Shown: positions 53,102 to 61,178 of the stretch, one piece after another
Numbering within the stretch: the first letter of the stretch is position 1
How the letters are laid out: the number at the start of each line of letters is the position of its first letter
DNA from: Candidatus Terasakiella magnetica
Lineage (GTDB): Bacteria; Pseudomonadota; Alphaproteobacteria; Rhodospirillales; Terasakiellaceae
NCBI RefSeq assembly: GCF_900093605.1
Contig: NZ_FLYE01000002.1
Span: forward strand, 1-64,000
Direction of reading: 5' to 3'
DNA: 64,000 bases
The notes under the pieces: model-generated
Seen by the model: the letters and a program-made list of their open reading frames with translations, nothing else
The model's database searches: none
Told to the model about the DNA's origin: nothing
Made by a program: the position numbers and the translations under genes

Positions 53102-53509
53102 ATGGGTGTTTCATACACAATTGGGAAGGTCGCAAAAGCGACGGGGTGTAAGGTCCCAACGATTAGATATTACGAAGAGATAGGTATTTTGGCACCTGCC
53201 GAACGCACAGCAGGAAACCAGAGGGTCTTTAGTCAAAAGCACCTTGATCGTCTTCTGTTTATCCGTCATGCCCGAGACTTAGGATTTTCACTTGAGGCGA
53301 TCCGCCAATTACTGAGGCTTTCAGATGATCCCGACCAATCATGTGAGGCCGCCGATGCCATTGCCAGAGAACAGTTGGGTGAAGTGGATAAAAGAATATC
53401 TAAGCTCAAGGCCCTAAAGAAAGAACTCCAGCATATGATTACCCAATGCAAAGGTGGTCGGATCAGTGATTGTAGAATTATTGAGGTTATCAGCACCCAT
53501 CAGAGTTGA
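53102..53509 (+). CDS. MerR family metal-responsive regulator (CadR/ZntR-like)
   Basis: A 135-residue activator. The winged helix begins YTIGKVAKATGCKVPTIRYYEE, a dimer helix follows, and the C-terminal cysteines C78 region (QSCEAAD), QCKGG and SDCRI are placed as in cadmium/lead/zinc sensors. It should sit on the dyad at 53069-53083 and turn on the divergent permease when metal binds. Confidence 0.9.
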   Translation: MGVSYTIGKVAKATGCKVPTIRYYEEIGILAPAERTAGNQRVFSQKHLDRLLFIRHARDLGFSLEAIRQLLRLSDDPDQSCEAADAIAREQLGEVDKRISKLKALKKELQHMITQCKGGRISDCRIIEVISTHQS

Positions 53510-53632
53510 TGCCATACCACATAGTTGGCTGCTTTGGGTCAAACCCAGTCTTCTTATAGCAAGATATTTTTAGTCCGCTTCTATTTGGGAAGCAGAAATG
53601 GCATTGCTAAATAGCTATAGGAGGATTTAGCA

Positions 53633-53917
53633 ATGCGTGCATATGAACTTGCGAAAAATAGACAAAAAAGAAAAAAACATCTCCGCCAAGAAGCTGATCA
53701 AAATGCAGCCCTATGGCGTTTGATGTATGCCGATTTTGATTACATAAATCGGAACCAATCCCATCTTCTTTCAGAAATCGAAGCAAAAATAGCTGAGCTT
53801 GAGCGATTGAAAGATGAATTCATGCTTGAAATTGAAAAAGCAGAATTAGATTTTCAAACAAAGCAACATATCAAAGATATGGCACAAAAACGCATTAAGA
53901 AAATAATGCGAAATTAA
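53633..53917 (+). CDS. Small basic coiled-coil protein
   Basis: A 94-residue, strongly helical, lysine-rich protein (heptad-like LLSEIEAKIAELERLKDEF in the middle). Good ribosome site AGGAGG. No family recognised. Cargo of the island's right part. Confidence 0.65.
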   Translation: MRAYELAKNRQKRKKHLRQEADQNAALWRLMYADFDYINRNQSHLLSEIEAKIAELERLKDEFMLEIEKAELDFQTKQHIKDMAQKRIKKIMRN

Positions 53918-54062
53918 TTTCGGCAGCTTTTGCGAATCATAAAGCGAATTAACATTCTCCACTCATTCTTAGACATTTTATTCAATTCATAAATCTTCAT
54001 ATCGATCTCCTTACAATCGTTTAGCACTAAATATATTTAGCAACGAAACAGGAGAAACATTG

Positions 54063-54371
54063 ATGCAAATCGTCAAAGAAATTTATGAATTTACCCGCGC
54101 AAACAATTTAGCAGACAACGAAAGCGATTTTTCGCTTAAGTGGCTGAATAAATCTGCACGCTATTACAATATGCTGAAATTAACGGGACGTGATGCGAGT
54201 TTTGATGCATTGATACGTCTATCTACAAACCTACAGCTTCGAAAAACGGCATATAAACAGAGCCGAATTAAAGAAATGCAGGATATTGGAAACAGTATCG
54301 AAGCATTTGATCAAAAGCTCCACAACGTCATCAAAGCACGAACAATTGCAGAGGCTGTTTTCTTAAGTTGA
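54063..54371 (+). CDS. DUF6626-like small protein
   Basis: A 102-residue protein. The segment ESDFSLKWLNKSARYYNMLKLTGRDASFDALIRLS recalls DUF6626, small helix-turn-helix-like proteins on mobile elements that may bind DNA; the family call is from memory. AGGAG before the ATG at 54063. Bases 54372-54644 hold the right-end recombinase sites but no gene. Confidence 0.6.
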   Translation: MQIVKEIYEFTRANNLADNESDFSLKWLNKSARYYNMLKLTGRDASFDALIRLSTNLQLRKTAYKQSRIKEMQDIGNSIEAFDQKLHNVIKARTIAEAVFLS

Positions 54372-54564
54372 AATTTCAACTTTTCATTTTCTGGAATTTG
54401 ACCGAATTTACGGTCGTATTTTTCTTATCCTTGAATAGATGCGGAGCTATAATATAATACGAATAGTGACTGAATCTTCATACCTCCAGGTGTTGGATTT
54501 TATTGATTTGATGGATTGAACAAGTAAATCCATGACGTTTAACGTTAATCAAAGCAGATATGGT

Positions 54565-54653
54565 GCGTTAGCTACAAAATGGCTACAAAATTATAATAAT
54601 TTAATTACACCTATAGAATCAATTAGATAGAATAAATGCGTAAACTGGTGGAT
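54565..54653 (+). repeat. island right end: arm sites and attR core
   Basis: Two GCTACAAAA words lie 11 bp apart (54570-54590 region), as in the left end, followed at 54645-54653 by the core CTGGTGGAT. Confidence 0.7.
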
Positions 54654-54675
54654 CACGGCCTTTGAACTGCCCGCT

Positions 54676-54924
54676 ATGGCGAGCTTGTTCTGGATGATTT
54701 GGCGCAACCGCCATGACTTTGAAGATGATGTCTCACAATTGCGCGAGAATATGGATGCAGCCTTTGCCAATACGCGCGAAAGCCTATCGGCCTATAAGCT
54801 GGAAGTGGCAAAAAGCTATGCCTCTATTGCTTATATGAAAGATGTAGAGCGTCGCTTAACCGGGCATCTCGTGCGCATAGAAAATAAGTTGGATCAAACA
54901 GGAAGGAGAAAATCAGATGGCTAA
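54676..54924 (+). CDS. C-terminal part of split lysis membrane protein
   Basis: An 82-codon frame, open back to the island edge at 54654. It holds the second half of the hydrophobic helix (MASLFWMIW) and a coiled coil with VSQLRENMDAAF and VERRLTGHLVRIENKLD. No ribosome site precedes the internal ATG at 54676, so it is probably not expressed while the island is in place. It overlaps the endolysin gene by 8 bp. Confidence 0.75.
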   Translation: MASLFWMIWRNRHDFEDDVSQLRENMDAAFANTRESLSAYKLEVAKSYASIAYMKDVERRLTGHLVRIENKLDQTGRRKSDG

Positions 54925-55357
54925 TTGCCGATATTCAAAATGTCCCGAAGATGCGATTGATACAATGGCACGTACCCTTTACGGGGAAGCGCGGGGTGAA
55001 AAAGTTCGCGGGCTGGAAGCGATTGCCTGTGTGATTATCAACCGTGTGGAAAAGGCCCTTGAAAAGGGCGGCTACTGGTGGGGCAGTGATGTTGAAAATG
55101 TCTGTTTGCGCCCGTGGCAGTTTTCTTGCTGGAACCCGAATGACCCAAATCGTGAGAAAGTTCTGGTGGTGCAGAAAAGCAATAAAATCTTTGCAACGTG
55201 CCTGCGTGTGGCGCGTCGTGCCCTTTATGGCGGGGTAAAAGACCCCACAGGTGGCGCAACCCATTATCATCGCCATGGTCTGTTACCAGCATGGGCGGGT
55301 AAGCAAATTCCTTGTGCAGAAGTGGGTAACCATGTGTTTTACAAGGATATTCCATGA
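54917..55357 (+). CDS. SleB-type cell wall hydrolase (endolysin)
   Basis: A 146-residue hydrolase. The catalytic glutamate region is ARTLYGEARGEKVRGLEAIACVIINRV and the late motif DPTGGATHYH is also typical of SleB/CwlJ enzymes. It has no signal peptide, which fits an endolysin released by the neighbouring membrane protein. AAGGAG lies ahead of the ATG. Bases 55358-55562 contain no gene I can support beyond a short GTG frame. Confidence 0.88.
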   Translation: MANCRYSKCPEDAIDTMARTLYGEARGEKVRGLEAIACVIINRVEKALEKGGYWWGSDVENVCLRPWQFSCWNPNDPNREKVLVVQKSNKIFATCLRVARRALYGGVKDPTGGATHYHRHGLLPAWAGKQIPCAEVGNHVFYKDIP

Positions 55358-55562
55358 AGCTGAGGATTGTTTAGCGTGTGAAAGATAAGGTGAAAGGCAA
55401 TGTGGAAAAAGCGGGATGAGAGAAAAAACGTATTTCCATATTGCTTAAAAGGGGCTGATTGGGTAATGTGCGCGAACTTTTTGATAAAGACGATGCACGT
55501 TTGTCGCTGCTCCGTTATATTGAACGCTTATGCGCGAAAACGTTAATTCATAAGGATAGATG

Positions 55563-55985
55563 ATGAGTGTAGATTGGACGCCGGAACGAATTGAGATTTT
55601 AACTCAGCTCTGGAGTGAAGGTATTGCAACAAGTGAAATTGGTCGTCGCCTAGACGTCACGAAAAACGCTGTTGTGGGTAAAGTTCACCGTCTTGGTTTG
55701 CCAAAACGCCAATCTCCAATTCAGCGCAAACCCGCCAAGAAAAAGAAGGCTCCTGAGCCAGAAGTGATCACAATGGACAAATTGCGCCCGGGCATGTGTG
55801 CCTGGCCCATTGGTGATCCGGGCATGCCGGGTTTTCATTTCTGTGGGGGGAAATCTACAGAAGGTAAGCCTTATTGCGAACCCCATTGTGAACAGGCTTA
55901 TGTGCGTAACGTTAAAGAAGACAAAAATGCCAAGAAAGCGGCCGCTGCGGCAGCCGCTGCAAAAGCAAAGGCAAAAGCAAAATAA
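55563..55985 (+). CDS. gcrA: GcrA cell cycle regulator
   Basis: GcrA-type regulator (140 aa) that binds sigma-70 holoenzyme at methylated GANTC promoters in alphaproteobacteria. The N-terminal DNA-binding motif WTPERIEILTQLWSEG..TSEIGRRL is followed by KNAVVGKVHRLGLPKR. A central part has MCAWPIGDPGMPGFHFCG, and a C-terminal Ala/Lys tail ends the protein. ATGs lie at 55560 and 55563; AAGGA is better spaced for the second. It stands just past the phage lysis gene; phage-borne GcrA copies are known, so its origin is open. Confidence 0.92.
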   Translation: MSVDWTPERIEILTQLWSEGIATSEIGRRLDVTKNAVVGKVHRLGLPKRQSPIQRKPAKKKKAPEPEVITMDKLRPGMCAWPIGDPGMPGFHFCGGKSTEGKPYCEPHCEQAYVRNVKEDKNAKKAAAAAAAAKAKAKAK

Positions 55986-56008
55986 CGCCTTTTCGCATGT
56001 TGAATTTG

Positions 56009-56041
56009 AAAACGCTTTGGTTTTTTCCAAGGCGTTTTTTT
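56009..56041. terminator. bidirectional terminator between gcrA and transporter gene
   Basis: AAAACGCTTTGG/CCAAGGCGTTTT with a T6 loop and T-runs usable on both strands. Confidence 0.88.
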
Positions 56042-56906
56042 ATGCCTGTCTGTTGGCCTTTAAACTGGCAAAGGCATGTAAGGCCAGTGTGGTGATAACG
56101 ATTGTGCCGCCAATGAGAGCGTTGATTGAGGGCACTTCTTGCAAGACCAGCCAGACCCAGATGGGGCCGATAATGGTTTCCAGTAACATAAGGAGGCTGA
56201 CTTCGGGCGAAGGGATACGTTTGGCCCCAAGACCGAGTAACACAAAGGCAATGGCATTAAGCCCGCCCATGGTGATGAGGGTCACGGTGGCTTGCATGTT
56301 GATCATCAGGCTCGGCGCAAAATAAAGCGCAGGAATGGCGATGATCAAGCCGCCCCATGCAAAAATAGTGGGGACGCTGATTTGTTTTTCACTACGGATC
56401 ACGGTCATATTTGCCGCTGTTACAAACGCGCAGGCCAAGGCAAAAAGTTTACCCGATAGACCTGCGCCATCAAGATCATCCATAAAGACAATGAGGATGC
56501 CGATGATGGCACAGCCCATGGCAACCCATGTGCGCAAGGCAATGCGCTCTTTTAAAAAGACCATACTGAGCAGGGCGGCAAAAAGTGACATGGTGCTTAA
56601 AATCACCAAGGTATTGGCAACCGTTGTATGGGTGATGGACAACACAAAGGTTAAGGTACCGATGGCGGATAAAATAATTGCCAGCCATTCTTTAAAGGTA
56701 GTTGGGGTTAAGATGCCAAGGGCCTTGGATTTATGCATCACGATTTGTGATGAGATCAGCCCGATTGCAATGAAAAGCCCACGCCAGAAAACGGTGGTCC
56801 AGTCATCTGTACCCACAAGGCGCACAAGCAAACCATCCGGTGTTAAGGCCAATGCCCCTAAAGAGGCAAAGATCAGCCCTTGAATATGGTCGGGTCGTTG
56901 TTGCAT
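56040..56906 (-). CDS. EamA family (DMT) transporter
   Basis: Inner-membrane protein (288 aa) with about ten helices in two EamA repeats (ASLGALALTPDGLLVRLVG in the first; LNAIAFVLLGLGAKRIPSPEVSLL in the second). Members export metabolites such as amino acids; the substrate is unknown. It is divergent from the NUDIX gene and convergent with gcrA. Confidence 0.9.
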   Translation of the reverse strand: MQQRPDHIQGLIFASLGALALTPDGLLVRLVGTDDWTTVFWRGLFIAIGLISSQIVMHKSKALGILTPTTFKEWLAIILSAIGTLTFVLSITHTTVANTLVILSTMSLFAALLSMVFLKERIALRTWVAMGCAIIGILIVFMDDLDGAGLSGKLFALACAFVTAANMTVIRSEKQISVPTIFAWGGLIIAIPALYFAPSLMINMQATVTLITMGGLNAIAFVLLGLGAKRIPSPEVSLLMLLETIIGPIWVWLVLQEVPSINALIGGTIVITTLALHAFASLKANRQA

Positions 56907-56946
56907 GGTAGTGGCCTTGAAACTGTTTTATTAAAGGGGCACTTCG

Positions 56947-57786
56947 ATGGGCTTCATAGATCATATTCATGCCTGTAACAATCACGATCTGGAAAAGTTT
57001 GTGGGTTTTTATGGGCAAGATGACACGCAGATCGGCTGGGTGCGCAAAGACCATCTGGTCCATCTTGATGGTTTTAGCGATGTTTTGAAGCTGAAGGGCA
57101 GTGGGGCCTATCTAATAGAGCAGGGTGATTTGACCTCTGCTCTGGCCCGTGTGAGCCGAGCCCTTTATGACAAAGGTCTATTGGAACATTGGCGCGATGA
57201 ACCTTATGAAGTGAAGCAAGGTTTTGCTGATGACCCGTTGTTTTTGATGGAACGCTGTGCTACGCCTTTTTTCGGTATTCGCGCTTTTGGAGTACATATC
57301 AACGGGTTTGTCAAAAGCAAAGACACGATCAAGATGTGGATCGCCAAACGCGCGGGTGATCGCGCTATATGCCCGGGCATGTGGGATAATATGGTTGCAG
57401 GTGGTCAGCCTGCAGGATTATCCCTTAAAGATAATATCATCAAAGAATGCGCAGAAGAGGCCAATATCCCTTTTGAGCTGGCAGACAAAGCCCAGCCTGT
57501 CGGCACCATCAGTTACATGATGGAAACCGATGGCGGGATCAAGCCGGATGTGATGTTCTGTTATGACCTTGAGGTGCCAGAAGATTTTGTACCTGAAAAT
57601 ACAGACGGTGAAGTGGAAAGCTTCACCTTAATGGATGTGCAAGAGGTGGCTGAGATTGTGAGAAATACATTTGATTTCAAATTCAATTGTAATCTCGTGA
57701 TTATCGATTTCCTCATCCGCCACGGCATCCTTTGTCCTGATGATTGTGCTGATTATGAAGAACTAGTGAGAGGCTTGCGCCGATGA
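56947..57786 (+). CDS. NUDIX hydrolase with DUF4743 N-terminal domain
   Basis: A 279-residue protein: an N-terminal DUF4743-like domain (GFIDHIHACNNHDLEKFVGFY) and a C-terminal NUDIX domain. The NUDIX box GGQPAGLSLKDNIIKECAEEANIP, described here by its ends, keeps the EE pair, but the first glutamate is Leu and the arginine is Lys. Relatives include plant and yeast proteins acting on thiamine-diphosphate analogues. The altered box may change metal use. It overlaps the next gene by 4 bp. Confidence 0.85.
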   Translation: MGFIDHIHACNNHDLEKFVGFYGQDDTQIGWVRKDHLVHLDGFSDVLKLKGSGAYLIEQGDLTSALARVSRALYDKGLLEHWRDEPYEVKQGFADDPLFLMERCATPFFGIRAFGVHINGFVKSKDTIKMWIAKRAGDRAICPGMWDNMVAGGQPAGLSLKDNIIKECAEEANIPFELADKAQPVGTISYMMETDGGIKPDVMFCYDLEVPEDFVPENTDGEVESFTLMDVQEVAEIVRNTFDFKFNCNLVIIDFLIRHGILCPDDCADYEELVRGLRR

Positions 57787-58313
57787 AATGGATATTGGTC
57801 TTGATGTGCAGCTTGTTCTCATTTTCCGCACAAGCAAGTTATGAAGTGATCCCGTTAAACTATGGTTTCAATGAAGTCGATCTGGATGGTGATGGGAAAA
57901 AGGAAACCGTTATTAAAACATGGCGAGAGAACTTTAATGCGCACAGATATAGCTCCTATCTGTTTATCGGGGAGGAGCTTGTTGAAACAGGGAAGGGTAA
58001 AACTCGTCAGCCTAATATCATAACCTATATATCACCAGAACAGCATCTTCATCGTGACATGATGAGGTCATCAAGAAATGCTGATTGCATCACCATGGAT
58101 TATGTTCTCGTCAAAGGAAGGCGGGGTATTGAACTCGTTCGTGTATGGATACCGTTTGGCAGTAAGAAAGCACAGTTCCATTACTTTAAACTAAAACGCA
58201 ATGAGGAAGGCATTCCCGGTGACCCGCATCGTTATTGGGCGGCCTATAAAAACAAAACGTCGTTATATGAACATTGCGATGTCCATAAAGCCTTAAAACA
58301 TGAAGGCCTTTAG
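57783..58313 (+). CDS. Exported hypothetical protein with a calcium-loop-like motif
   Basis: A 176-residue protein with a signal peptide (MKWILVLMCSLFSFSAQAS). Just after it comes EVDLDGDGKKE, a DxDxDG loop as in EF-hand/FG-GAP proteins, so it may bind calcium. Coupled by ATGA to the NUDIX gene. Function unknown. Confidence 0.72.
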   Translation: MKWILVLMCSLFSFSAQASYEVIPLNYGFNEVDLDGDGKKETVIKTWRENFNAHRYSSYLFIGEELVETGKGKTRQPNIITYISPEQHLHRDMMRSSRNADCITMDYVLVKGRRGIELVRVWIPFGSKKAQFHYFKLKRNEEGIPGDPHRYWAAYKNKTSLYEHCDVHKALKHEGL

Positions 58314-58325
58314 TTAAAACCAGTT

Positions 58326-59150
58326 TTACCTCAGCCGCTCTAAAACATCCTCAACGCAAGCACCGCTTTCACGCAGGGAGCGAAGGGTGAGGGATTTGTC
58401 TCGTTTGGCAAAACGTTTGCCATCTTCACCAACCATCAAACCATGATGGTGATACTCTGGGACATCAAGTTTGAGTAAGTCCTGTAAAAGGCGATGGATG
58501 TGGGTTGCATGAAACAGGTCTTGCCCGCGGGTGATGAGATTGATGCCTTGTATATGGTCATCCACGCACACAGAAATATGATAGCTGGTCGGGGTGTCTT
58601 TGCGTGCCAGCACAACATCACCAAAAACCTCAGGTGTGGCCTGTTGTTCGCCTTTGTCGTGATCAAACCATGTGAGCGGGCCTGCATGAGTGATGGCTTT
58701 GTCCATATCAAGGCGCAGGGCAAAGCTTTTGCCTTGGGCAATCAGATTACTGCGGTGTTGGACGGAGAGATTTTTACAAGTGCCGGGGTATAGCACGCCG
58801 TCTGGGCCATGGGGGGCATGACCGGCGCGTTCAATTTCAGCCTGAATTTCTTTTCGGGTACAAAAACAGGGATAAAGCAGTCCCATATCGTCCAGCTTGT
58901 TGAGGGCTTGGGCATAGTCTTTCATATGTTCAGACTGTACGCGCACGGGTGTTTCCCAGCTTAGGCCAAGCCAGGCGAGGTCTTCATAGATTGCCTCAAT
59001 ATAGTCCGGGCGACAGCGCCCCTGATCGATATCTTCGATGCGAAGTAAAAAACGCTCGCCTTTTTCAGCGCAGAAAAGGGCGCTAAAGGCATGACCAAGG
59101 TGGAGGTAACCTGTCGGGCTTGGGGCAAATCTGGTGATAATCAACGACAT
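58326..59150 (-). CDS. gluQ: Glutamyl-Q tRNA(Asp) synthetase
   Basis: Truncated glutamyl-tRNA synthetase paralogue (274 aa) that attaches glutamate to queuosine-34 of tRNA-Asp. The HIGH-like motif is FAPSPTGYLHLGHAFSALF and the KMSKS-like motif is GKRFAKRDKSLTLR; the anticodon-binding domain is lacking, as usual. Its presence implies that the host makes or salvages queuosine, hence preQ0, which bears on the DpdA-like gene of the island. Confidence 0.93.
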   Translation of the reverse strand: MSLIITRFAPSPTGYLHLGHAFSALFCAEKGERFLLRIEDIDQGRCRPDYIEAIYEDLAWLGLSWETPVRVQSEHMKDYAQALNKLDDMGLLYPCFCTRKEIQAEIERAGHAPHGPDGVLYPGTCKNLSVQHRSNLIAQGKSFALRLDMDKAITHAGPLTWFDHDKGEQQATPEVFGDVVLARKDTPTSYHISVCVDDHIQGINLITRGQDLFHATHIHRLLQDLLKLDVPEYHHHGLMVGEDGKRFAKRDKSLTLRSLRESGACVEDVLERLR

Positions 59151-59179
59151 GAGAACTTTTTATCACAGATGTAACTTCT

Positions 59180-59207
59180 TTGTCATAGGGCTTTGCTAGT
59201 GTATGAT
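59180..59207 (+). promoter_or_regulatory. promoter of the HNH nuclease gene
   Basis: TTGTCA (59180-59185), 16 bp, TATGAT (59202-59207). An upstream in-frame ATG at 59203 falls in the -10 box, so it cannot be the start. Confidence 0.75.
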
Positions 59208-59232
59208 AAATAAAGATATGAGGTTAAGCGCG

Positions 59233-59796
59233 ATGCAAGTTGCACAGGCATATTATCCGGCTCTGGTCCTCAATGCTGACTTTCGTCCATTGAGCTACTT
59301 CCCTCTGTCCCTCTGGTCATGGCAAGAAGCGATTAGAAACGTCTTTATCGGGCGGGTTCGTGTTGTCTCGCAATATGATACGGTTGTGCATTCCCCATCT
59401 TGTGAGATGAGGTTACCCAGCGTTCTTGTGCTTAAAGAATATGCCAAACCTCCACCCGGTGTTGCCTTTACACGGTTTAACTTGTTTTTGCGCGATATGT
59501 TTTCCTGCCAATATTGCGGCATACAGCTGCCCGCCCATGATCTTACCTTTGATCATGTACGGCCAAGGTGTCGTGGCGGGCGAACCCATTGGGAAAATAT
59601 CGTCACGGCGTGCCGTCCCTGTAACGCGCAAAAAGGACAACTCAGTATTGCTGAGGCGCAAATGGAGCTGATGACACGACCCTATCAACCCAGTGCTTAT
59701 GAGCTTCGCGAGCATGGGCGTTTTTTTCCGCCAAACCATCTTCATGAAAGCTGGCGTGATTTCCTTTATTGGGACTCTGAGCTCGACGAGTTCTAG
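59233..59796 (+). CDS. HNH endonuclease
   Basis: A 187-residue host-type HNH protein. The N-terminal YPALVLNADFRPLSYFPLS region is typical of a widespread alphaproteobacterial family. The HNH domain has FSCQYCG, LTFDHVRPRCRGG and NIVTACRPCNAQKG, with four zinc cysteines. Exact role unknown. The start at 59233 follows from the promoter position and GAGG upstream. Confidence 0.9.
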   Translation: MQVAQAYYPALVLNADFRPLSYFPLSLWSWQEAIRNVFIGRVRVVSQYDTVVHSPSCEMRLPSVLVLKEYAKPPPGVAFTRFNLFLRDMFSCQYCGIQLPAHDLTFDHVRPRCRGGRTHWENIVTACRPCNAQKGQLSIAEAQMELMTRPYQPSAYELREHGRFFPPNHLHESWRDFLYWDSELDEF

Positions 59797-59809
59797 AGAC
59801 GTTTCCCCC

Positions 59810-60322
59810 CTAGTGATGACGCATCTCATCTTCATGGTGGCGCCGTTCAGGCAGCATGATCTCTTTTTTACGCCTTCGTTCAGGCCCTTTAAAGGCACGG
59901 CAATCGGTAAAGGGGCGCGGGTGTGTAACCATGGAACAAATCCGACGATAAAGAGTATATCCGGTGTCGGGTTTTGCTAAAAATTCAGTAACACCTGCAT
60001 CGCGCGCGGCCTTAACGGTTGGGATATCAGAAGCCCCTGTGCACATTAAGATGTTTGAATGTTGATAACGCTCAAAGGATGCATTGCGGATTGATTTCAC
60101 CAAATCAAGGGTCTCGCAGTTTTTTAATTTATATTCGGTGATGATCAGATTGGGCTGTTTTAATTTTAAAAACTCCATGACCTCATCATCATTGAAGGCA
60201 TAGTAAAATTCTCTCACACCAAAAGTACTAAGAATGGTCTGAATGAGGTTAGCTGCAAAGCGATCCCTTTCAACCACAAGAACAGAAAGGTTTTTCAGTC
60301 CCAAGCTTTCTAAAGTAGGCAT
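59810..60322 (-). CDS. Receiver-domain protein with Glu in place of phospho-Asp
   Basis: A 170-residue protein with one CheY-like domain (LSVLVVERDRFAANLIQTIL) and a basic tail rich in Arg and His (GPERRRKKEIMLPERRHH). The residue after LIIT that should be the phospho-acceptor Asp is E63 (ITEYKLK); the acidic pocket D20 and K in FLAKPDT remain. It may be a constitutively 'on' or phosphorylation-independent receiver. GGGAGG precedes the ATG at 60322. It forms a group with the next two genes. Confidence 0.82.
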   Translation of the reverse strand: MPTLESLGLKNLSVLVVERDRFAANLIQTILSTFGVREFYYAFNDDEVMEFLKLKQPNLIITEYKLKNCETLDLVKSIRNASFERYQHSNILMCTGASDIPTVKAARDAGVTEFLAKPDTGYTLYRRICSMVTHPRPFTDCRAFKGPERRRKKEIMLPERRHHEDEMRHH

Positions 60323-60393
60323 TTTGAATATCCCTCCCCTGAGATTTAAATTATGTTCCCTTAAAAGACTGAGTGCGAACTGAAGTTTCAAAG

Positions 60394-60933
60394 CTAATGG
60401 TGTTTGTTATTTAAAAGTCCATTGAGTTTTTCTTGCGATACAATATTTGGGTCTTGTTTTGGAGTTGGTGGGACAAAGCTTTCTGCTTTACCTTGAATAA
60501 CATCGGTGAGGTTTTTAAGAAGTCCTTTACCTTGAGGGCCACCTGAGCCCGTCACTTTATTTGTCGTTATAAAATCAAGCGCAGAGATAAAGGCATGGAG
60601 TGTTTTGACTTGAGACGTATTAACCGTCCCCTGTTTTTCACAGTTTTGAATAAATTTCTCACAATGATTACCGACCAAGCTGATCAAAGGATAGTTAAAG
60701 CTCGTTCCCAAAACCCGCATGTCATAGATGGGCTCAAGAAGTTGGGATAATTCCTCACAAGATGGGTCTTCTACTTGTTTTGTCAGTTTATCCAGCTTTT
60801 GCAGGAACTGCTCTATAGAATGGGTACATACTTTTAAAAAAACATCCGAATGGGCATGAACGTTTTTATCAGCTTGTTCAATTACGGTTGTATCAACACG
60901 ATCAGGACCGGAATATTCCACAATATCGCGCAA
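60394..60933 (-). CDS. Helical hypothetical protein, start uncertain
   Basis: A 179-residue (or longer) helical protein, possibly an HPt-like or scaffolding partner of the adjacent receiver protein. No recognised motif. The only in-frame standard start is a TTG at 60933 without a ribosome site. The same frame stays open further upstream (reading through KTFSPTEDPPLRD) into the preceding small gene, so translation may start at a rare codon such as ATT or be coupled to that gene. Confidence 0.6.
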   Translation of the reverse strand: MRDIVEYSGPDRVDTTVIEQADKNVHAHSDVFLKVCTHSIEQFLQKLDKLTKQVEDPSCEELSQLLEPIYDMRVLGTSFNYPLISLVGNHCEKFIQNCEKQGTVNTSQVKTLHAFISALDFITTNKVTGSGGPQGKGLLKNLTDVIQGKAESFVPPTPKQDPNIVSQEKLNGLLNNKHH

Positions 60934-60971
60934 GGGCGGGTCTTCAGTCGGGCTGAACGTTTTAATCGGCT

Positions 60972-61178
60972 CTAACTTGCCTTTACGCGCAGCTTTGATC
61001 CCACCTTCAAGGACCCCGCCTCGGTGGTGTAAAGCTGTAACTCCTTTAGAGGGTCTAAAGAACTTTTAGAAGTGTTTCTTGTGCAGACATCTGACCAGAA
61101 AGCCGATGCTTGTTGCTTGTTCCAAAACCCCTCAAAAGACGTAATACCAGAGCGTTTTATAGTTGCCACAATATACAT
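60972..61178 (-). CDS. Small hypothetical protein
   Basis: A 68-residue basic protein starting MYIVATIKRSGITSFEGFWN; GGGGGA before the ATG at 61178 supports it over an ATG 12 bp upstream. First gene of the three-gene receiver group. No family recognised. Confidence 0.65.
   Translation of the reverse strand: MYIVATIKRSGITSFEGFWNKQQASAFWSDVCTRNTSKSSLDPLKELQLYTTEAGSLKVGSKLRVKAS

Larger units (their letters stand above)
43594..54653. mobile_element. 11-kb integrative island inserted in the phage lysis cassette
   Basis: Bounded by the 9-bp direct repeat CTGGTGGAT at 43594-43602 and 54645-54653. Excision at this repeat restores one continuous phage gene. The island has a full tyrosine recombinase near its left end, groups of GCTACAAA sites at both ends, lower GC than the flanks, and no phage structural genes. 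Cargo: DUF6641-like protein, HhH-glycosylase-like protein, unknown 447-residue protein, DpdA-like transglycosylase, second recombinase, response regulator, metal permease and MerR regulator. Confidence 0.85.

Noticed and set aside
55470-55560. Short GTG frame before gcrA
   Set aside because: About 30 codons without ribosome site; may be a remnant but cannot be supported.
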